DNA from: Marivita sp041725935
Lineage (GTDB): Bacteria > Pseudomonadota > Alphaproteobacteria > Rhodobacterales > Rhodobacteraceae
Direction of reading: 5' to 3'
Assembly: GCA_041725935.1 (NCBI GenBank)
Contig: JBGRQD010000004.1
Location: 62,001 to 126,000, forward strand
Length of the DNA: 64,000 nucleotides
Part shown: piece by piece, positions 7,538 to 16,366 of the stretch
Layout: every line of letters begins with the position of its first letter
How positions within the stretch are numbered: the first letter of the stretch is position 1
Notes under the pieces: generated by a model
Database searches by the model: none
Told to the model about the DNA's origin: nothing
Seen by the model: the letters and a program-made list of their open reading frames with translations, nothing else
Position numbers and translations under genes: made by a program

Positions 7538-8674
7538 TTGTCTGACCTGTTTTTCTACGGCACGCTGTGCCACGTCCCCTTGCTGGAAGCGGTGTTGGGT
7601 GTCGGCCCGAACGCGCTTTCAGAGCGGATACGTCCGGCGGTTCTGCCGGATCACCGCGTGTCCTTGGTCAAAGATCAGCCCCATCCGATGATCGAGAAAG
7701 CGCCGGGTCGCAACGCGCCGGGAGTGATCCTCAAAGCTACGACAGAAGATGAGGAAGACCGGCTAAGATACTACGAAGGTGCGTTTTCCTACCATCTCAG
7801 CGAAGTCACGGTTCTTGCGGCTGGCATCGAGACAACGGTGCTGTGTTTCTATCCGATGTCGCATGATCAGACCCGTGGCGCGGACTGGGTGCTGGGCGAC
7901 TGGGTGCGCGGCTGGGGCGAGATGGCAGTCGGTGCGGCGCGGGACGTGATGGCGCGACGGGCGCGGTACGACGCGGAAACGGCGGCCAGCCTGCGCCCGT
8001 TCCTGATGGCGCGGCATTGGTCGCGGATGATCGCGCGGGCCAACCCCGGCCCGACCACGCGGCGACACGCGAACAGCGCGGGTGATGTCACCTTGCACGA
8101 GCGGGCAGAGGGGTATCGCGGGTTTTTCGAACTGGCGGAGTTTCGGTTCGACCATCAGCGGTTCGACGGCACCCGCAGTCCGCGCGTGACGCGCGAGGCG
8201 TTCCTCGCTTTTGATGCTGCTCTGGTGCTGCCGTATGATCCGGCGATGGATCACATCCTGCTGGTCGAACAGTTGCGGTTCGGGCCGCTTTGGCGCGATG
8301 ATCCGCAGCCCTGGGTGTTCGAGCCCATCGCCGGTTTGGTGGATGCGGGCGAAGAGCCCGCGGACACCGCGCGGCGCGAGGCGATGGAGGAAAGCGGGTT
8401 GCGGCTCGGCGCGCTGGAGCCGATGGCGCAGGTCTACGCGTCGCCCGGATATTCGACCGAGTTTTTTCATTGTTTTCTGGGTGTTGTCGACCTTTCCGAA
8501 TTCACTGCGTCACGCAATGGGTTGGAAGCCGAGCATGAGGACATCCGCAGCCATGTCATTCCCTTCGACATGGCGATGGCGTTGGTCCAGAGCGGCGAGA
8601 TCAACGCGGGTCCACTGGTCATGATGCTGTATTGGCTGGCAGCGGAACGCGGCCGATTGCGCGCCTCGGCTTGA
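7538..8674 (+). CDS. trgB: TrgB: gamma-glutamylcyclotransferase-like domain fused to NUDIX hydrolase
   Basis: A 378-residue two-domain protein. The N-terminus FFYGTLCHVPLLEAVLG (residues 4-20) is the YGTL substrate loop of the GGCT/AIG2 fold. The C-terminal half carries a complete NUDIX box from about residue 266 (GLVDAGEEPADTARREAMEE, then SG), followed by SPGYSTEFFH, resembling ADP-ribose pyrophosphatases. The start is a TTG, giving MSDLFFYGTL; no ATG fits. In Rhodobacter trgB is needed with trgA for high-level tellurite resistance. The substrate is unknown; an ADP-ribose-like or glutathione-derived compound is inference from the domains. Confidence 0.85.
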   Translation: MSDLFFYGTLCHVPLLEAVLGVGPNALSERIRPAVLPDHRVSLVKDQPHPMIEKAPGRNAPGVILKATTEDEEDRLRYYEGAFSYHLSEVTVLAAGIETTVLCFYPMSHDQTRGADWVLGDWVRGWGEMAVGAARDVMARRARYDAETAASLRPFLMARHWSRMIARANPGPTTRRHANSAGDVTLHERAEGYRGFFELAEFRFDHQRFDGTRSPRVTREAFLAFDAALVLPYDPAMDHILLVEQLRFGPLWRDDPQPWVFEPIAGLVDAGEEPADTARREAMEESGLRLGALEPMAQVYASPGYSTEFFHCFLGVVDLSEFTASRNGLEAEHEDIRSHVIPFDMAMALVQSGEINAGPLVMMLYWLAAERGRLRASA

Positions 8675-8727
8675 GTTCCTCGGCAAGCGGTCTTACACCC
8701 GAACGAAACACATCTGACGGGGGCATT

Positions 8728-9762
8728 ATGCGTTTTGCAGGCGAACTGGCCGAGGCAGTCGGCAACACTCCTTTGATCAAGCTGCGCAAGGCCAGCGAGC
8801 TGACGGGATGCACCATTCTTGGCAAGGCGGAGTTCCTGAATCCCGGCCAGTCGGTCAAGGATCGTGCGGCGCTGTTCATCATCAAGGATGCGATCGAAAA
8901 AGGCTTGCTGAAACCGGGCGGCACCATCGTCGAGGGCACGGCGGGCAATACCGGGATCGGGCTTGCGCTGGTGGGCGCGTCTATGGGCTTCAAGACGGTG
9001 ATCGTCATTCCCGAGACGCAGAGCCAGGAAAAGAAGGACATGTTGCGGCTGGCCGGGGCCGAACTGGTTGAAGTGCCCGCAGCACCCTACAAGAACCCCA
9101 ACAACTACGTGCGCTATTCCGGTCGTCTGGCCGAGGAAATGGCGCGGCGCAGCAACGAGGGTGTGATCTGGGCCAACCAGTTCGACAACGTGGCCAACCG
9201 GCAGGCGCATATCGAAACCACCGGTCCCGAGGTCTGGAGCCAGACCGACGGCAAGGTGGACGGGTTTGTCTGCGCCGTCGGGTCGGGTGGCACGATTGCC
9301 GGTGTTGCAGAGGTGCTGCAGCCCAAGGGCGTCAAGATCGGTCTGGCCGATCCGATGGGCGCGGCGCTTTATTCCTACTACACCACCGGCGAATTCAAGT
9401 CCGAGGGCGGGTCGATCACCGAAGGGATCGGGCAGGGACGGATCACGGCGAACCTCGAAGGCTTCAAACCGGATTTCGCCTACCAGATCCCCGATGACGA
9501 GGCACTGCCCATCGTGTTCGACCTGCTGGCCGAGGAAGGTCTGTGCCTTGGCGGATCTTCCGGCATCAACATCGCCGGTGCGATGCGCATGGCGCGCGAT
9601 CTGGGTCCGGGCCACACCATCGTGACGATCCTGTGCGACTATGGCACGCGCTACCAGTCCAAGCTGTACAACCCGGACTTCCTGCGTGAAAAAGGCCTGC
9701 CCGTGCCTGATTGGATGCAAGCCGCTCCTCTGGATATTCCGACCGTCTTCGAGGAATCATGA
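8728..9762 (+). CDS. cysK: Cysteine synthase A (O-acetylserine sulfhydrylase)
   Basis: A 344-residue fold-type II PLP enzyme. Lys44 in PGQSVKDRAA is the cofactor lysine; EGTAGNTGIGLA is the substrate loop; GSGGTIAGVAEVL binds the PLP phosphate. It makes cysteine from O-acetylserine and sulfide. ATG 8728 follows ACGGGGG; a more upstream ATG overlaps trgB and lacks family similarity. cysK adjoins trgAB in Rhodobacter too, where it contributes to tellurite resistance. The stop overlaps the following mscS start (ATGA). Confidence 0.94.
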   Translation: MRFAGELAEAVGNTPLIKLRKASELTGCTILGKAEFLNPGQSVKDRAALFIIKDAIEKGLLKPGGTIVEGTAGNTGIGLALVGASMGFKTVIVIPETQSQEKKDMLRLAGAELVEVPAAPYKNPNNYVRYSGRLAEEMARRSNEGVIWANQFDNVANRQAHIETTGPEVWSQTDGKVDGFVCAVGSGGTIAGVAEVLQPKGVKIGLADPMGAALYSYYTTGEFKSEGGSITEGIGQGRITANLEGFKPDFAYQIPDDEALPIVFDLLAEEGLCLGGSSGINIAGAMRMARDLGPGHTIVTILCDYGTRYQSKLYNPDFLREKGLPVPDWMQAAPLDIPTVFEES

Positions 9763-12110
9763 CCCGGCTTCTGGCAGCGCTGCGGGCGGCAACGCTTCTG
9801 GTTCTGCTGGCGTCGGCGTCTGTCTGGGCGCAATCGACGCAAATCGATTACGCCGCTTGGAACGAGGTCGCCTCCCGCGCGGAAGCTGCCTTGGAAACGG
9901 GGGATGTATCCACCGAGGTCCTTGAGGAACTGCGTTCGGACCTGTCGGGCTATCGCGACCGGCTGCTGAGCCAGCAGAACGCTGGCGACCCGAGGCTGGC
10001 AACCCTGCAAACCCAGCTTGATGCCTTGGGTCCGCCGCCCGAAGATGGGGCCGAACCCGAAGAGATCGCGCAGCGCCGCGACGATCTGCAAGACCAGATC
10101 AGTCAGCTACAGGCGCCGCTGATGCGGGCCGAAGAGGCCTATAGCCGCGCCAACGGGCTGATCGCCACCATAGACGAGGTCATCCGTTCGCGCGAGACGG
10201 AACGCCTGCTGCAACGCGATGCCGGGCCGCTGGACCCGCGTCTGTGGGGGCCTGCGATCACCAGTGTCATCTCGCCCTTTCGCGACATTGCTCGCGAAGT
10301 GAGGACCAACTGGGCCAACGAGTCGGTACGGGAGAGGGTGTCAGACCAGCTGCCGGTGATCCTCCTGATCATCGGATTCTCGATGCTTATGGTGTTCCGC
10401 GCGCCCAAGCTGATCGATCGACTGGGCGCTTGGCTGCGATCGCGGACACGCCGCGGCACCGGTGTCTGGAGCACGCTGCTGTCGCTTTTGCGGTTGATTG
10501 TGCCCACGCTCGGGCTTTTCCTCTTCGCGCTGGCAATCACCATGAGCGGATTGCTCGGCACGCGTGGTTCGCAGATCATCTTCGTGCTGCCCTACATGCT
10601 GTTTGTCGTGCTGCTGGCGCGTTGGCTGGCGGCCGAGACCTTTTCGAGCGATGACGAGATCAACACCATCCCGCTGTCGCAGCAACGCCGCACCGAAGCG
10701 CGCTACTACGTCAATTCCCTGTCCTGGCTGCTTGCTCTGAACACGATGTTAACCTTTCTCATCGAGATGGGTGAATGGGCGGAAGAGACACATGCCGTGC
10801 TCGGGTTCCTTATCCACCTGCTCTGCGGGTTGATCCTGTTCCGGCTGGGCCAAATCCTGCGCCGCACCGGGCCGGAGGGGATCACGACCGAGGACGGCAC
10901 CGAGGAAAGCCAGCAGCTGACCTTCCCGTCCCGTCTTGCACGGCTGGCGGGGCAGGGAACGATGCTGGTCGGTATCGCGGGTCCGATCCTGTCGGGGGTC
11001 GGCTATTTCAACATTGCCGAAGCGCTGATCTTTCCGACCATCCTGACGTTGGGCCTGTTTGCGCTGCTGTTGATGCTGCAGCGCCTGATGCGCGATTTCT
11101 ACCATCTCTTCACCGGAACGCCGCTGGACGAAAACCAGAGCCTGTTGCCGGTCATCTCGGGCAGCGTGCTGACCCTCGCGGCGCTGCCGGTGCTTGCGCT
11201 GATCTGGGGCGCACGGGTGGCCGACCTGACCGAGCTTTGGGCGCGGTTCCAGGCGGGGTTCTCGTTTGGCGAGACGCGGATTTCGCCCACCGATTTCCTG
11301 ACCTTTGCCTTTGTCTTTGCCATCGGCTACGTCCTGACCCGGCTGTTGCAGGGGGGCTTGCGCGGGTCTGTCCTGCCCAAGACGCGGCTCGACAAGGGCG
11401 GTCAGACCGCCATTGTGTCGGGCACCGGCTATCTTGGCATCTTCCTTGCGGCCATCGTCGCGATCACTGCGGCAGGCATCGACCTCACGGCGCTGGCCTT
11501 TGTCGCCGGTGCGCTGTCGGTCGGGATCGGTTTTGGCCTGCAGAACATCGTGCAGAATTTCGTGTCGGGGATCATTCTTTTGATCGAACGCCCGATTTCC
11601 GAGGGTGACTGGATCGAGGTGAATGGCCAGCACGGTACAGTGCGTGACATCTCCGTGCGCTCGACCCGGATCGAGACCTTCGACCGGACCGAAGTGATCG
11701 TGCCGAATGCCGATCTGGTGTCCAATTCGGTCACCAACTACACGCGTGGCAACACGCTGGGCCGTCTGGTGGTGGATGTGGGCGTCGCCTATGGCAGCGA
11801 CACCCGCAAGGTCGAGGACATCCTGTTCAAGATCGCCCGCAACCACGACATGGTGCTGATGAACCCGGAACCTTTCGTGCATTTCAAGGGCTTTGGCGCG
11901 GATGCTCTGGATTTCGACGTGCGGATGATCCTGCGCGACGTGACCCAGATCCTTGCCGTGCGCACCGAGATCAACCACCAGATCACCGAAGCCTTCCGCA
12001 AGGAGGGGATCGAGATTCCCTTCGCCCAGCGGGATATCTGGCTGCGCAACCCCGAAGCGCTGCCCGGTGCGCAATCAGGGAATGACACCTCCGAGGAGCC
12101 GACATCGTGA
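9759..12110 (+). CDS. Large mechanosensitive channel, MscS family with DUF3772-type N-terminus
   Basis: A 783-residue protein. Residues 1-25 form a signal peptide ending VWAQ. Residues about 30-170 are a periplasmic, coiled-coil-prone region rich in Glu/Gln/Leu (DUF3772-like). About ten membrane segments follow, and the MscS pore/beta domain starts near residue 588 (GIGFGLQNIVQNFVSG, then ERPISEGDWIEV and VIVPNADLVSNSVTN). It opens under membrane tension to release solutes on osmotic downshock. ATG 9759 overlaps the cysK stop; it is preferred over an in-frame ATG at 9711 because it creates a clean signal peptide. The 3' end overlaps the next gene by a GTGA. Confidence 0.9.
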   Translation: MTRLLAALRAATLLVLLASASVWAQSTQIDYAAWNEVASRAEAALETGDVSTEVLEELRSDLSGYRDRLLSQQNAGDPRLATLQTQLDALGPPPEDGAEPEEIAQRRDDLQDQISQLQAPLMRAEEAYSRANGLIATIDEVIRSRETERLLQRDAGPLDPRLWGPAITSVISPFRDIAREVRTNWANESVRERVSDQLPVILLIIGFSMLMVFRAPKLIDRLGAWLRSRTRRGTGVWSTLLSLLRLIVPTLGLFLFALAITMSGLLGTRGSQIIFVLPYMLFVVLLARWLAAETFSSDDEINTIPLSQQRRTEARYYVNSLSWLLALNTMLTFLIEMGEWAEETHAVLGFLIHLLCGLILFRLGQILRRTGPEGITTEDGTEESQQLTFPSRLARLAGQGTMLVGIAGPILSGVGYFNIAEALIFPTILTLGLFALLLMLQRLMRDFYHLFTGTPLDENQSLLPVISGSVLTLAALPVLALIWGARVADLTELWARFQAGFSFGETRISPTDFLTFAFVFAIGYVLTRLLQGGLRGSVLPKTRLDKGGQTAIVSGTGYLGIFLAAIVAITAAGIDLTALAFVAGALSVGIGFGLQNIVQNFVSGIILLIERPISEGDWIEVNGQHGTVRDISVRSTRIETFDRTEVIVPNADLVSNSVTNYTRGNTLGRLVVDVGVAYGSDTRKVEDILFKIARNHDMVLMNPEPFVHFKGFGADALDFDVRMILRDVTQILAVRTEINHQITEAFRKEGIEIPFAQRDIWLRNPEALPGAQSGNDTSEEPTS

Positions 12111-12835
12111 CCGACACCCAGGACCCGCTTTTCCGCACCGACGCCTATGCCCGCGAGGCGGCATCGCGCGTGGTCGCCCATACCGAGGAGGGCGGAGTCA
12201 TCCTCGACACGGCGCTGTTCTATCCGACGGGGGGCGGACAACCGGGTGACAGCGGCTGGATCGACTGGGATGGCCGGTCGCTGGCCATCGCGACCACGGT
12301 CAAGGGAGATGCCGGGACCAGCGTGCTGGTGCCCGCAGAGCCGGTTCGCCTGCCACCCATCGGCGCGCATGTGGTGCAACGGCTGGACTGGGAACGCCGG
12401 TTCAAGCACATGCGGGTGCACACCGCGCTGCACCTGCTGTCCGTGGTCATTCCGCTGCCGGTCACCGGCGGTGCCATCGGGGCAGGGCGCGGGCGGCTGG
12501 ATTTCATGATGCCGGAGCCGCCCGAGGACCGAGACGCGCTGGAAGATACGCTGAACCGGCTGATCGACCGCGACCTTGTGGTCAGCGAAAGCTGGATCAC
12601 CGACGCTGAGTTGCAGGCCAACCCGTCGCTGGTCAAGACCATGTCCGTGCAGCCGCCGCGCGGCAGCGGACGGGTGCGGCTCGTGCGGATCGGAGAGGGT
12701 GAGGAGCAGGTCGATCTACAGCCTTGCGGCGGTACCCACGTGGCCCGCACCGGCGAGATCGGACGCGTCGTCTTCGGCAAGATCGAGAACAAGGGAAAAC
12801 AGAACCGCCGCGTCAACATCGCCCTCGACACATGA
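12107..12835 (+). CDS. AlaX-type alanyl-tRNA editing protein
   Basis: A 242-residue stand-alone homologue of the AlaRS editing domain. The zinc-binding motifs are present: RVHTALHLL (HxxxH) and QPCGGTHVARTGEIG (CxxxH), with FYPTGGGQPGDSG near the N-terminus, typical of AlaX-II/M. Such proteins hydrolyse Ser- or Gly-mischarged tRNA-Ala in the cytoplasm. The GTG start overlaps the mscS stop by four bases, and the gene itself overlaps the following small gene. The length lacks the C-Ala domain. Confidence 0.88.
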   Translation: MTDTQDPLFRTDAYAREAASRVVAHTEEGGVILDTALFYPTGGGQPGDSGWIDWDGRSLAIATTVKGDAGTSVLVPAEPVRLPPIGAHVVQRLDWERRFKHMRVHTALHLLSVVIPLPVTGGAIGAGRGRLDFMMPEPPEDRDALEDTLNRLIDRDLVVSESWITDAELQANPSLVKTMSVQPPRGSGRVRLVRIGEGEEQVDLQPCGGTHVARTGEIGRVVFGKIENKGKQNRRVNIALDT

Positions 12836-13209
12836 TGCAGCGTGCGCTGTTTCTCGCGGTGGGTGGCTTCGTGATTGTCGTGGGGCTGGTTCTTTTGGTG
12901 GCACCGTCCAGCTATTTCCAGCTTTATGCCGTCAGCTACGTGCCCGGTATGGATTTCCCCGCCCGCCGGTTTTCGCCCGCCGTTCTGGCGCTTGGCGTCG
13001 TTCTGGTCGCTGCCCGGAGTTTGGAGCCCGGTCCGTTTCTGGCCACGCTCTGCCTGATCTGCGCTCTGGCGTTTCTGGGTGTTGCGGCCACCGGGATCAC
13101 AGCCTGGCAGTCGGGGATCGCGCGCCCGGCCATTCTGGGTGCCGCCGCCATCGAGATCGCAATTGCTGGCGTTTTCCTGTGGCTCTGGTTCCGGACACGG
13201 GCCGTTTGA
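12832..13209 (+). CDS. Small membrane protein, four hydrophobic helices
   Basis: A 125-residue hydrophobic protein with predicted helices near residues 5-23, 44-60, 66-88 and 98-118, and an RTRAV C-terminus. No catalytic motif or recognised family is evident. It begins with ATGATG overlapping the alaX stop, so it is translationally coupled to it; either ATG (12832 or 12835) could be used. Function unknown. Confidence 0.7.
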   Translation: MMQRALFLAVGGFVIVVGLVLLVAPSSYFQLYAVSYVPGMDFPARRFSPAVLALGVVLVAARSLEPGPFLATLCLICALAFLGVAATGITAWQSGIARPAILGAAAIEIAIAGVFLWLWFRTRAV

Positions 13210-13241
13210 TATAAACTTGCCATATATCTGAACAATCGCCC

Positions 13242-13269
13242 TTGCATCCCCCCAACGGTTTCTTCTAAA
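13242..13269 (+). promoter_or_regulatory. Promoter of tRNA-Ser
   Basis: TTGCAT (13242-13247) and TCTAAA (13264-13269) are separated by 16 bases and end nine bases before the mature tRNA 5' end, the expected geometry for a stable-RNA promoter with a very short leader. Confidence 0.5.
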
Positions 13270-13278
13270 CACCGCCTC

Positions 13279-13368
13279 GGACAGGTGGCCGAGTGGTCGA
13301 AGGCGCGCGCCTGGAAAGTGCGTAGGCGGGTGACCGTCTCGAGGGTTCGAATCCCTTCCTGTCCGCCA
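13279..13368 (+). tRNA. serT: tRNA-Ser (GGA)
   Basis: A 90-nt class II tRNA. The acceptor arms GGACAGG and CCTGTCC pair perfectly, with discriminator G and an encoded CCA (13366-13368). The anticodon loop CTGGAAA carries GGA, reading UCC/UCU serine codons. A long variable arm (TAGGCGGGTGACCGTCTCGA region) and the T-loop GGTTCGAATCC are present, as expected for serine tRNA. Confidence 0.96.
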
Positions 13369-13805
13369 TAAATCACGTCAGGCAAATGACTACTTTTCGC
13401 TACGCATCAGTTCGCGTGGCAATGTCCGTTTCTCTCCACTAATGACCCTGACACCGTGTGCATTTGATTGAAACTATCGGTCTGATCAGGTGAGCGGCAT
13501 CCGTTTGTGCGCCGTGCAAGGCAGGTTGCAGCGAGCCTGTCGTTGCGGGTTGGAGGTTCAGGTATCACACTTGATCTTCGCGCATGCGGGTCTCGCTCAT
13601 GCCGGGGCTGTTTTGAGGTCCAAGTCGATCCGGCTCGGATCGGTGGTGATTCCTGTTCAATCCGACAGGTGAGCGGGCAGGGGACTGGTCAACCGACCCG
13701 GCCATATGGCCAGCTATTGTCGCGCACTGAAACTGAATACGGTCAGGCTTCTTTCTACGCTGCAAGGTTCCCACTCTGAACGCAGGATCAAGACAGGGCC
13801 ATCGA
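13369..13805. other. Intergenic region after tRNA-Ser, no gene supported
   Basis: 437 bases between tRNA-Ser and the TadG-like gene. Short reading frames here have no ribosome site and no protein-like composition. No integrase, no copy of the tRNA 3' end and no strong terminator was found. It presumably holds the promoter of the tadG-tadE operon, but no convincing -35/-10 pair was identified. Confidence 0.6.
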
Positions 13806-15809
13806 ATGAAGCGGATCCCGAATGGAAAGCGACTCCTGACTGCGCCACATCTGTTCCAGGGTCTTTTGCGCAAGGCTCGTCTTGCCGCTTTTGGGACACG
13901 TCAGGATGGCGCGGTGGCGATCGTCACCGGTTTGGCGGTCCCGGTTCTGTTGGGCTTCGCTGGATTGGCACTTGAATACGGGACCATTCTCGGGGTTCGA
14001 GCGCAGGCGCAACGCACAGCGGATTTTGCGTCTCATGCCGGAGCGGTCGCGTATTCGAGGTCGGGCGATGAAGCCCAGATGATCAGTGCCGCCAGAGGTG
14101 TTGCAGAGTTGAACGGGTTCAGCGCCGCCGAAATCGTTGTGTCGCTTGATGCCTCCGTTCCGACAGCGTCTGGAGCCGCTGTCCGCGCAACCATCACGAC
14201 CCCAAAATCGCTCTATCTTCCGCGCATTGTCGGCAGCAACAGCTCGGTCGATGTTGTCGCTTCAGCGGTCTCGGGGTCGACGGGTGGCGCGTCTGCCTGC
14301 GTGCAGGCCCTTGATCCCGGTGGCACAGGCATCACCCTGTCTGGTGGCACGGCGTTGCAGTCGAGCGATTGTGGCATCGCCTCGAATGCCGGGGTCGTCG
14401 CGCCCTGTGGCACCAGCATCGTCGCCGAGGCGGTCAGCTACGATTCCGACACCGCCCCCTGGACCAACGGGTGCAACACCATCACCGACCCGAGCGGTGG
14501 CGCGGCAGATATAGTCCGGCGGCCAACCCCCGATCCGCTGGCGGGAACCAGCGCCATCATGCTGGCTCAAAGCCGGATGGCGGACACGGAGCTTCTCGAA
14601 GCGCCTGCTGATGTGGTTGTTGGCACAGCGCCGAACATCGAATTTGGCTGGAACGCCAACGCGACCAGAGCGCAGGCCCAAGCGATTGGTTGCACGGCCA
14701 CCTTTAACAATGGCCCGCGTGAGTGGCTTTTTTCCTGCCCCGGACTGTCCACGGTCAACATCGGCAACCTCACGATCGGTGGTGGGCTGCGGCTGAACTT
14801 CAATCCGGGGGCGTCATCGGCTGTTGTGTACAACTTTTCCGGCAGTATCCGGAACACGGGTACGCAGATGACCTTTCCAGGCGGCGTCTACAATATCGCT
14901 TTGGGCATCATCACTGGCGGCGGGTCGGTCACTGAATTCGGCGCAGGCACATACCGGATCGGTCGTTCGACCCACAGCTGCGATGGGCAGCGCTACAGTA
15001 TCTGCAACACCAGTCAGCTGACCTTTGCGGGCCCCAGCAGCTTTGTCCTTACCGGAGGGTTTCGGAATACCGGTGGATCGGTTTTGACTCTGGGTACAGG
15101 GGACGCGAACAGTTTCCAGTTCGGGCCGTCATCCGGTGGCGATGCGATCTCTCTTGGCGGCGGCTCCCAGACCTTCATGGGGGACGCCAGAGCGGGCGTT
15201 TTTGAAATGGCAGGGCATGTCAACGGGGGCGGCGGTGGCAGTTGCTTCGTCGTTCCACGCGCGCCATTGCACGAGATCAGAGGATCGCTTCTGGCGTCGG
15301 GGGCCGTTCGATTTGGGGCAGGTCTCTATGTCGTCGATGGGTATGTGCATATCGGCGGCAATGGCGGCGGAAGCGCCAGTTGTGGGGGCGCGACGATCAG
15401 CATCCATGCCCCTGACACCACGTTCCTGATCTCGGCCAATGGAACGGCGCCCAGCGGCTGGGAATGCCGGGATCAGGCATATTGCGTGTCCGCCGGCTAC
15501 AGCAATATCCGGATGACGGCACCTGAAAGCGGACCCTTTGCGGATATGGCCGTGATCGGGCCTCTTGATCCGACACGGACTGATGGCGCGCGTTTTACAG
15601 CAGGAGCCAGCGGGGCGGTGGTGTCCGGCGCGTTCTACTTTCCGAATGGTCCGATCACCGCATCCGGCGGTGCCAGCGCAAGTGGCGGGAGCGGCGGGTG
15701 TCTTCAGCTGATCGGGTCAGAAATCACCCTGTCAGGCGGCACGTCCCTTGCGTCCGAATGCGATATTCCGCAATCCGGTGGCAGCGGACGAGTGGTGATC
15801 CTGAGATGA
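13806..15809 (+). CDS. TadG-like Flp pilus-associated protein with long Gly-rich C-terminal region
   Basis: A 667-residue protein. Residues about 35-70 form a TadG-type N-terminal anchor (GAVAIVTGLAVPVLLGFAGLALEYG), after a basic segment that stays cytoplasmic. Residues about 150-667 are Gly/Ser/Thr-rich with scattered cysteines and recurring LSGGT, GGG and NTGG/NTGT turns, suggesting a right-handed beta-helix or other repetitive beta fold. No vWA/MIDAS motif (DxSxS), common in TadG, is visible. It is probably exported and anchored in the inner membrane, working with the two TadE-like proteins whose genes overlap its 3' end. The role as pilus-tip or surface adhesin is inference. Confidence 0.72.
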   Translation: MKRIPNGKRLLTAPHLFQGLLRKARLAAFGTRQDGAVAIVTGLAVPVLLGFAGLALEYGTILGVRAQAQRTADFASHAGAVAYSRSGDEAQMISAARGVAELNGFSAAEIVVSLDASVPTASGAAVRATITTPKSLYLPRIVGSNSSVDVVASAVSGSTGGASACVQALDPGGTGITLSGGTALQSSDCGIASNAGVVAPCGTSIVAEAVSYDSDTAPWTNGCNTITDPSGGAADIVRRPTPDPLAGTSAIMLAQSRMADTELLEAPADVVVGTAPNIEFGWNANATRAQAQAIGCTATFNNGPREWLFSCPGLSTVNIGNLTIGGGLRLNFNPGASSAVVYNFSGSIRNTGTQMTFPGGVYNIALGIITGGGSVTEFGAGTYRIGRSTHSCDGQRYSICNTSQLTFAGPSSFVLTGGFRNTGGSVLTLGTGDANSFQFGPSSGGDAISLGGGSQTFMGDARAGVFEMAGHVNGGGGGSCFVVPRAPLHEIRGSLLASGAVRFGAGLYVVDGYVHIGGNGGGSASCGGATISIHAPDTTFLISANGTAPSGWECRDQAYCVSAGYSNIRMTAPESGPFADMAVIGPLDPTRTDGARFTAGASGAVVSGAFYFPNGPITASGGASASGGSGGCLQLIGSEITLSGGTSLASECDIPQSGGSGRVVILR

Positions 15810-16366
15810 CCCGGCTTTTTGCACAGCTGATCCGATCGCTGAGGCGGACCGACGATGGCAGTATCGCCGTCGAGTTCGCTCTCGTTGCACCCTTGCTGTT
15901 GCTGATATTGGCCGGGGTGATCGATATCGGCGGTGCGACATATACCAAGCTTGAATTGGACGCGCGGGTGACCGCGACGGCTGAATTTGCGTTGATCCAG
16001 CCAACGCCGGGAGATCAGGCGGCGGCGCAGGAACTCGCCGAACAGCTGGTCGGGTTGCTGCAGGGCCGGGCGTCGGAGACCGCGGAGGTTGTGGTGAACA
16101 ATGCCGCGGTCGCACAATGGACCGGTTCCACGGTTACCGCCGGGGCAGGGACGGGGAGCGCCGATGAATGCTACTGCCCCGCTGTGTCTGACGGAGCGAT
16201 CTTGTGGGGATCAGCGATAGCATGCGGATCGCCGTGTAGCTCCGGCGCGACCGCCGGGCAGTTTCTGCATGTCTCTGCAGCCGCCCGCCATGTTACAATG
16301 TTTCCGGGATATGCGTTCATCGAAGAGGACACGGTCAGGACAAGCACCGTTTTGCGGCTGCCGTGA
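15806..16366 (+). CDS. TadE-like pseudopilin
   Basis: A 186-residue TadE/TadF-type protein. The N-terminal DDGSIAVEFALVAPLLLLIL carries the conserved Glu in the hydrophobic helix, as in prepilin-like TadE. The C-terminal part has four to five cysteines (ECYCP, ACGSPC) that could form periplasmic disulfides. ATG 15806 overlaps the tadG-like stop (ATGA). TadE proteins are minor pilins processed by the CpaA/TadV peptidase encoded at 23493. Confidence 0.85.
   Translation: MTRLFAQLIRSLRRTDDGSIAVEFALVAPLLLLILAGVIDIGGATYTKLELDARVTATAEFALIQPTPGDQAAAQELAEQLVGLLQGRASETAEVVVNNAAVAQWTGSTVTAGAGTGSADECYCPAVSDGAILWGSAIACGSPCSSGATAGQFLHVSAAARHVTMFPGYAFIEEDTVRTSTVLRLP

Noticed and set aside
13507..13779. 90-codon frame after tRNA-Ser
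   Set aside because: No ribosome site and no convincing protein composition.
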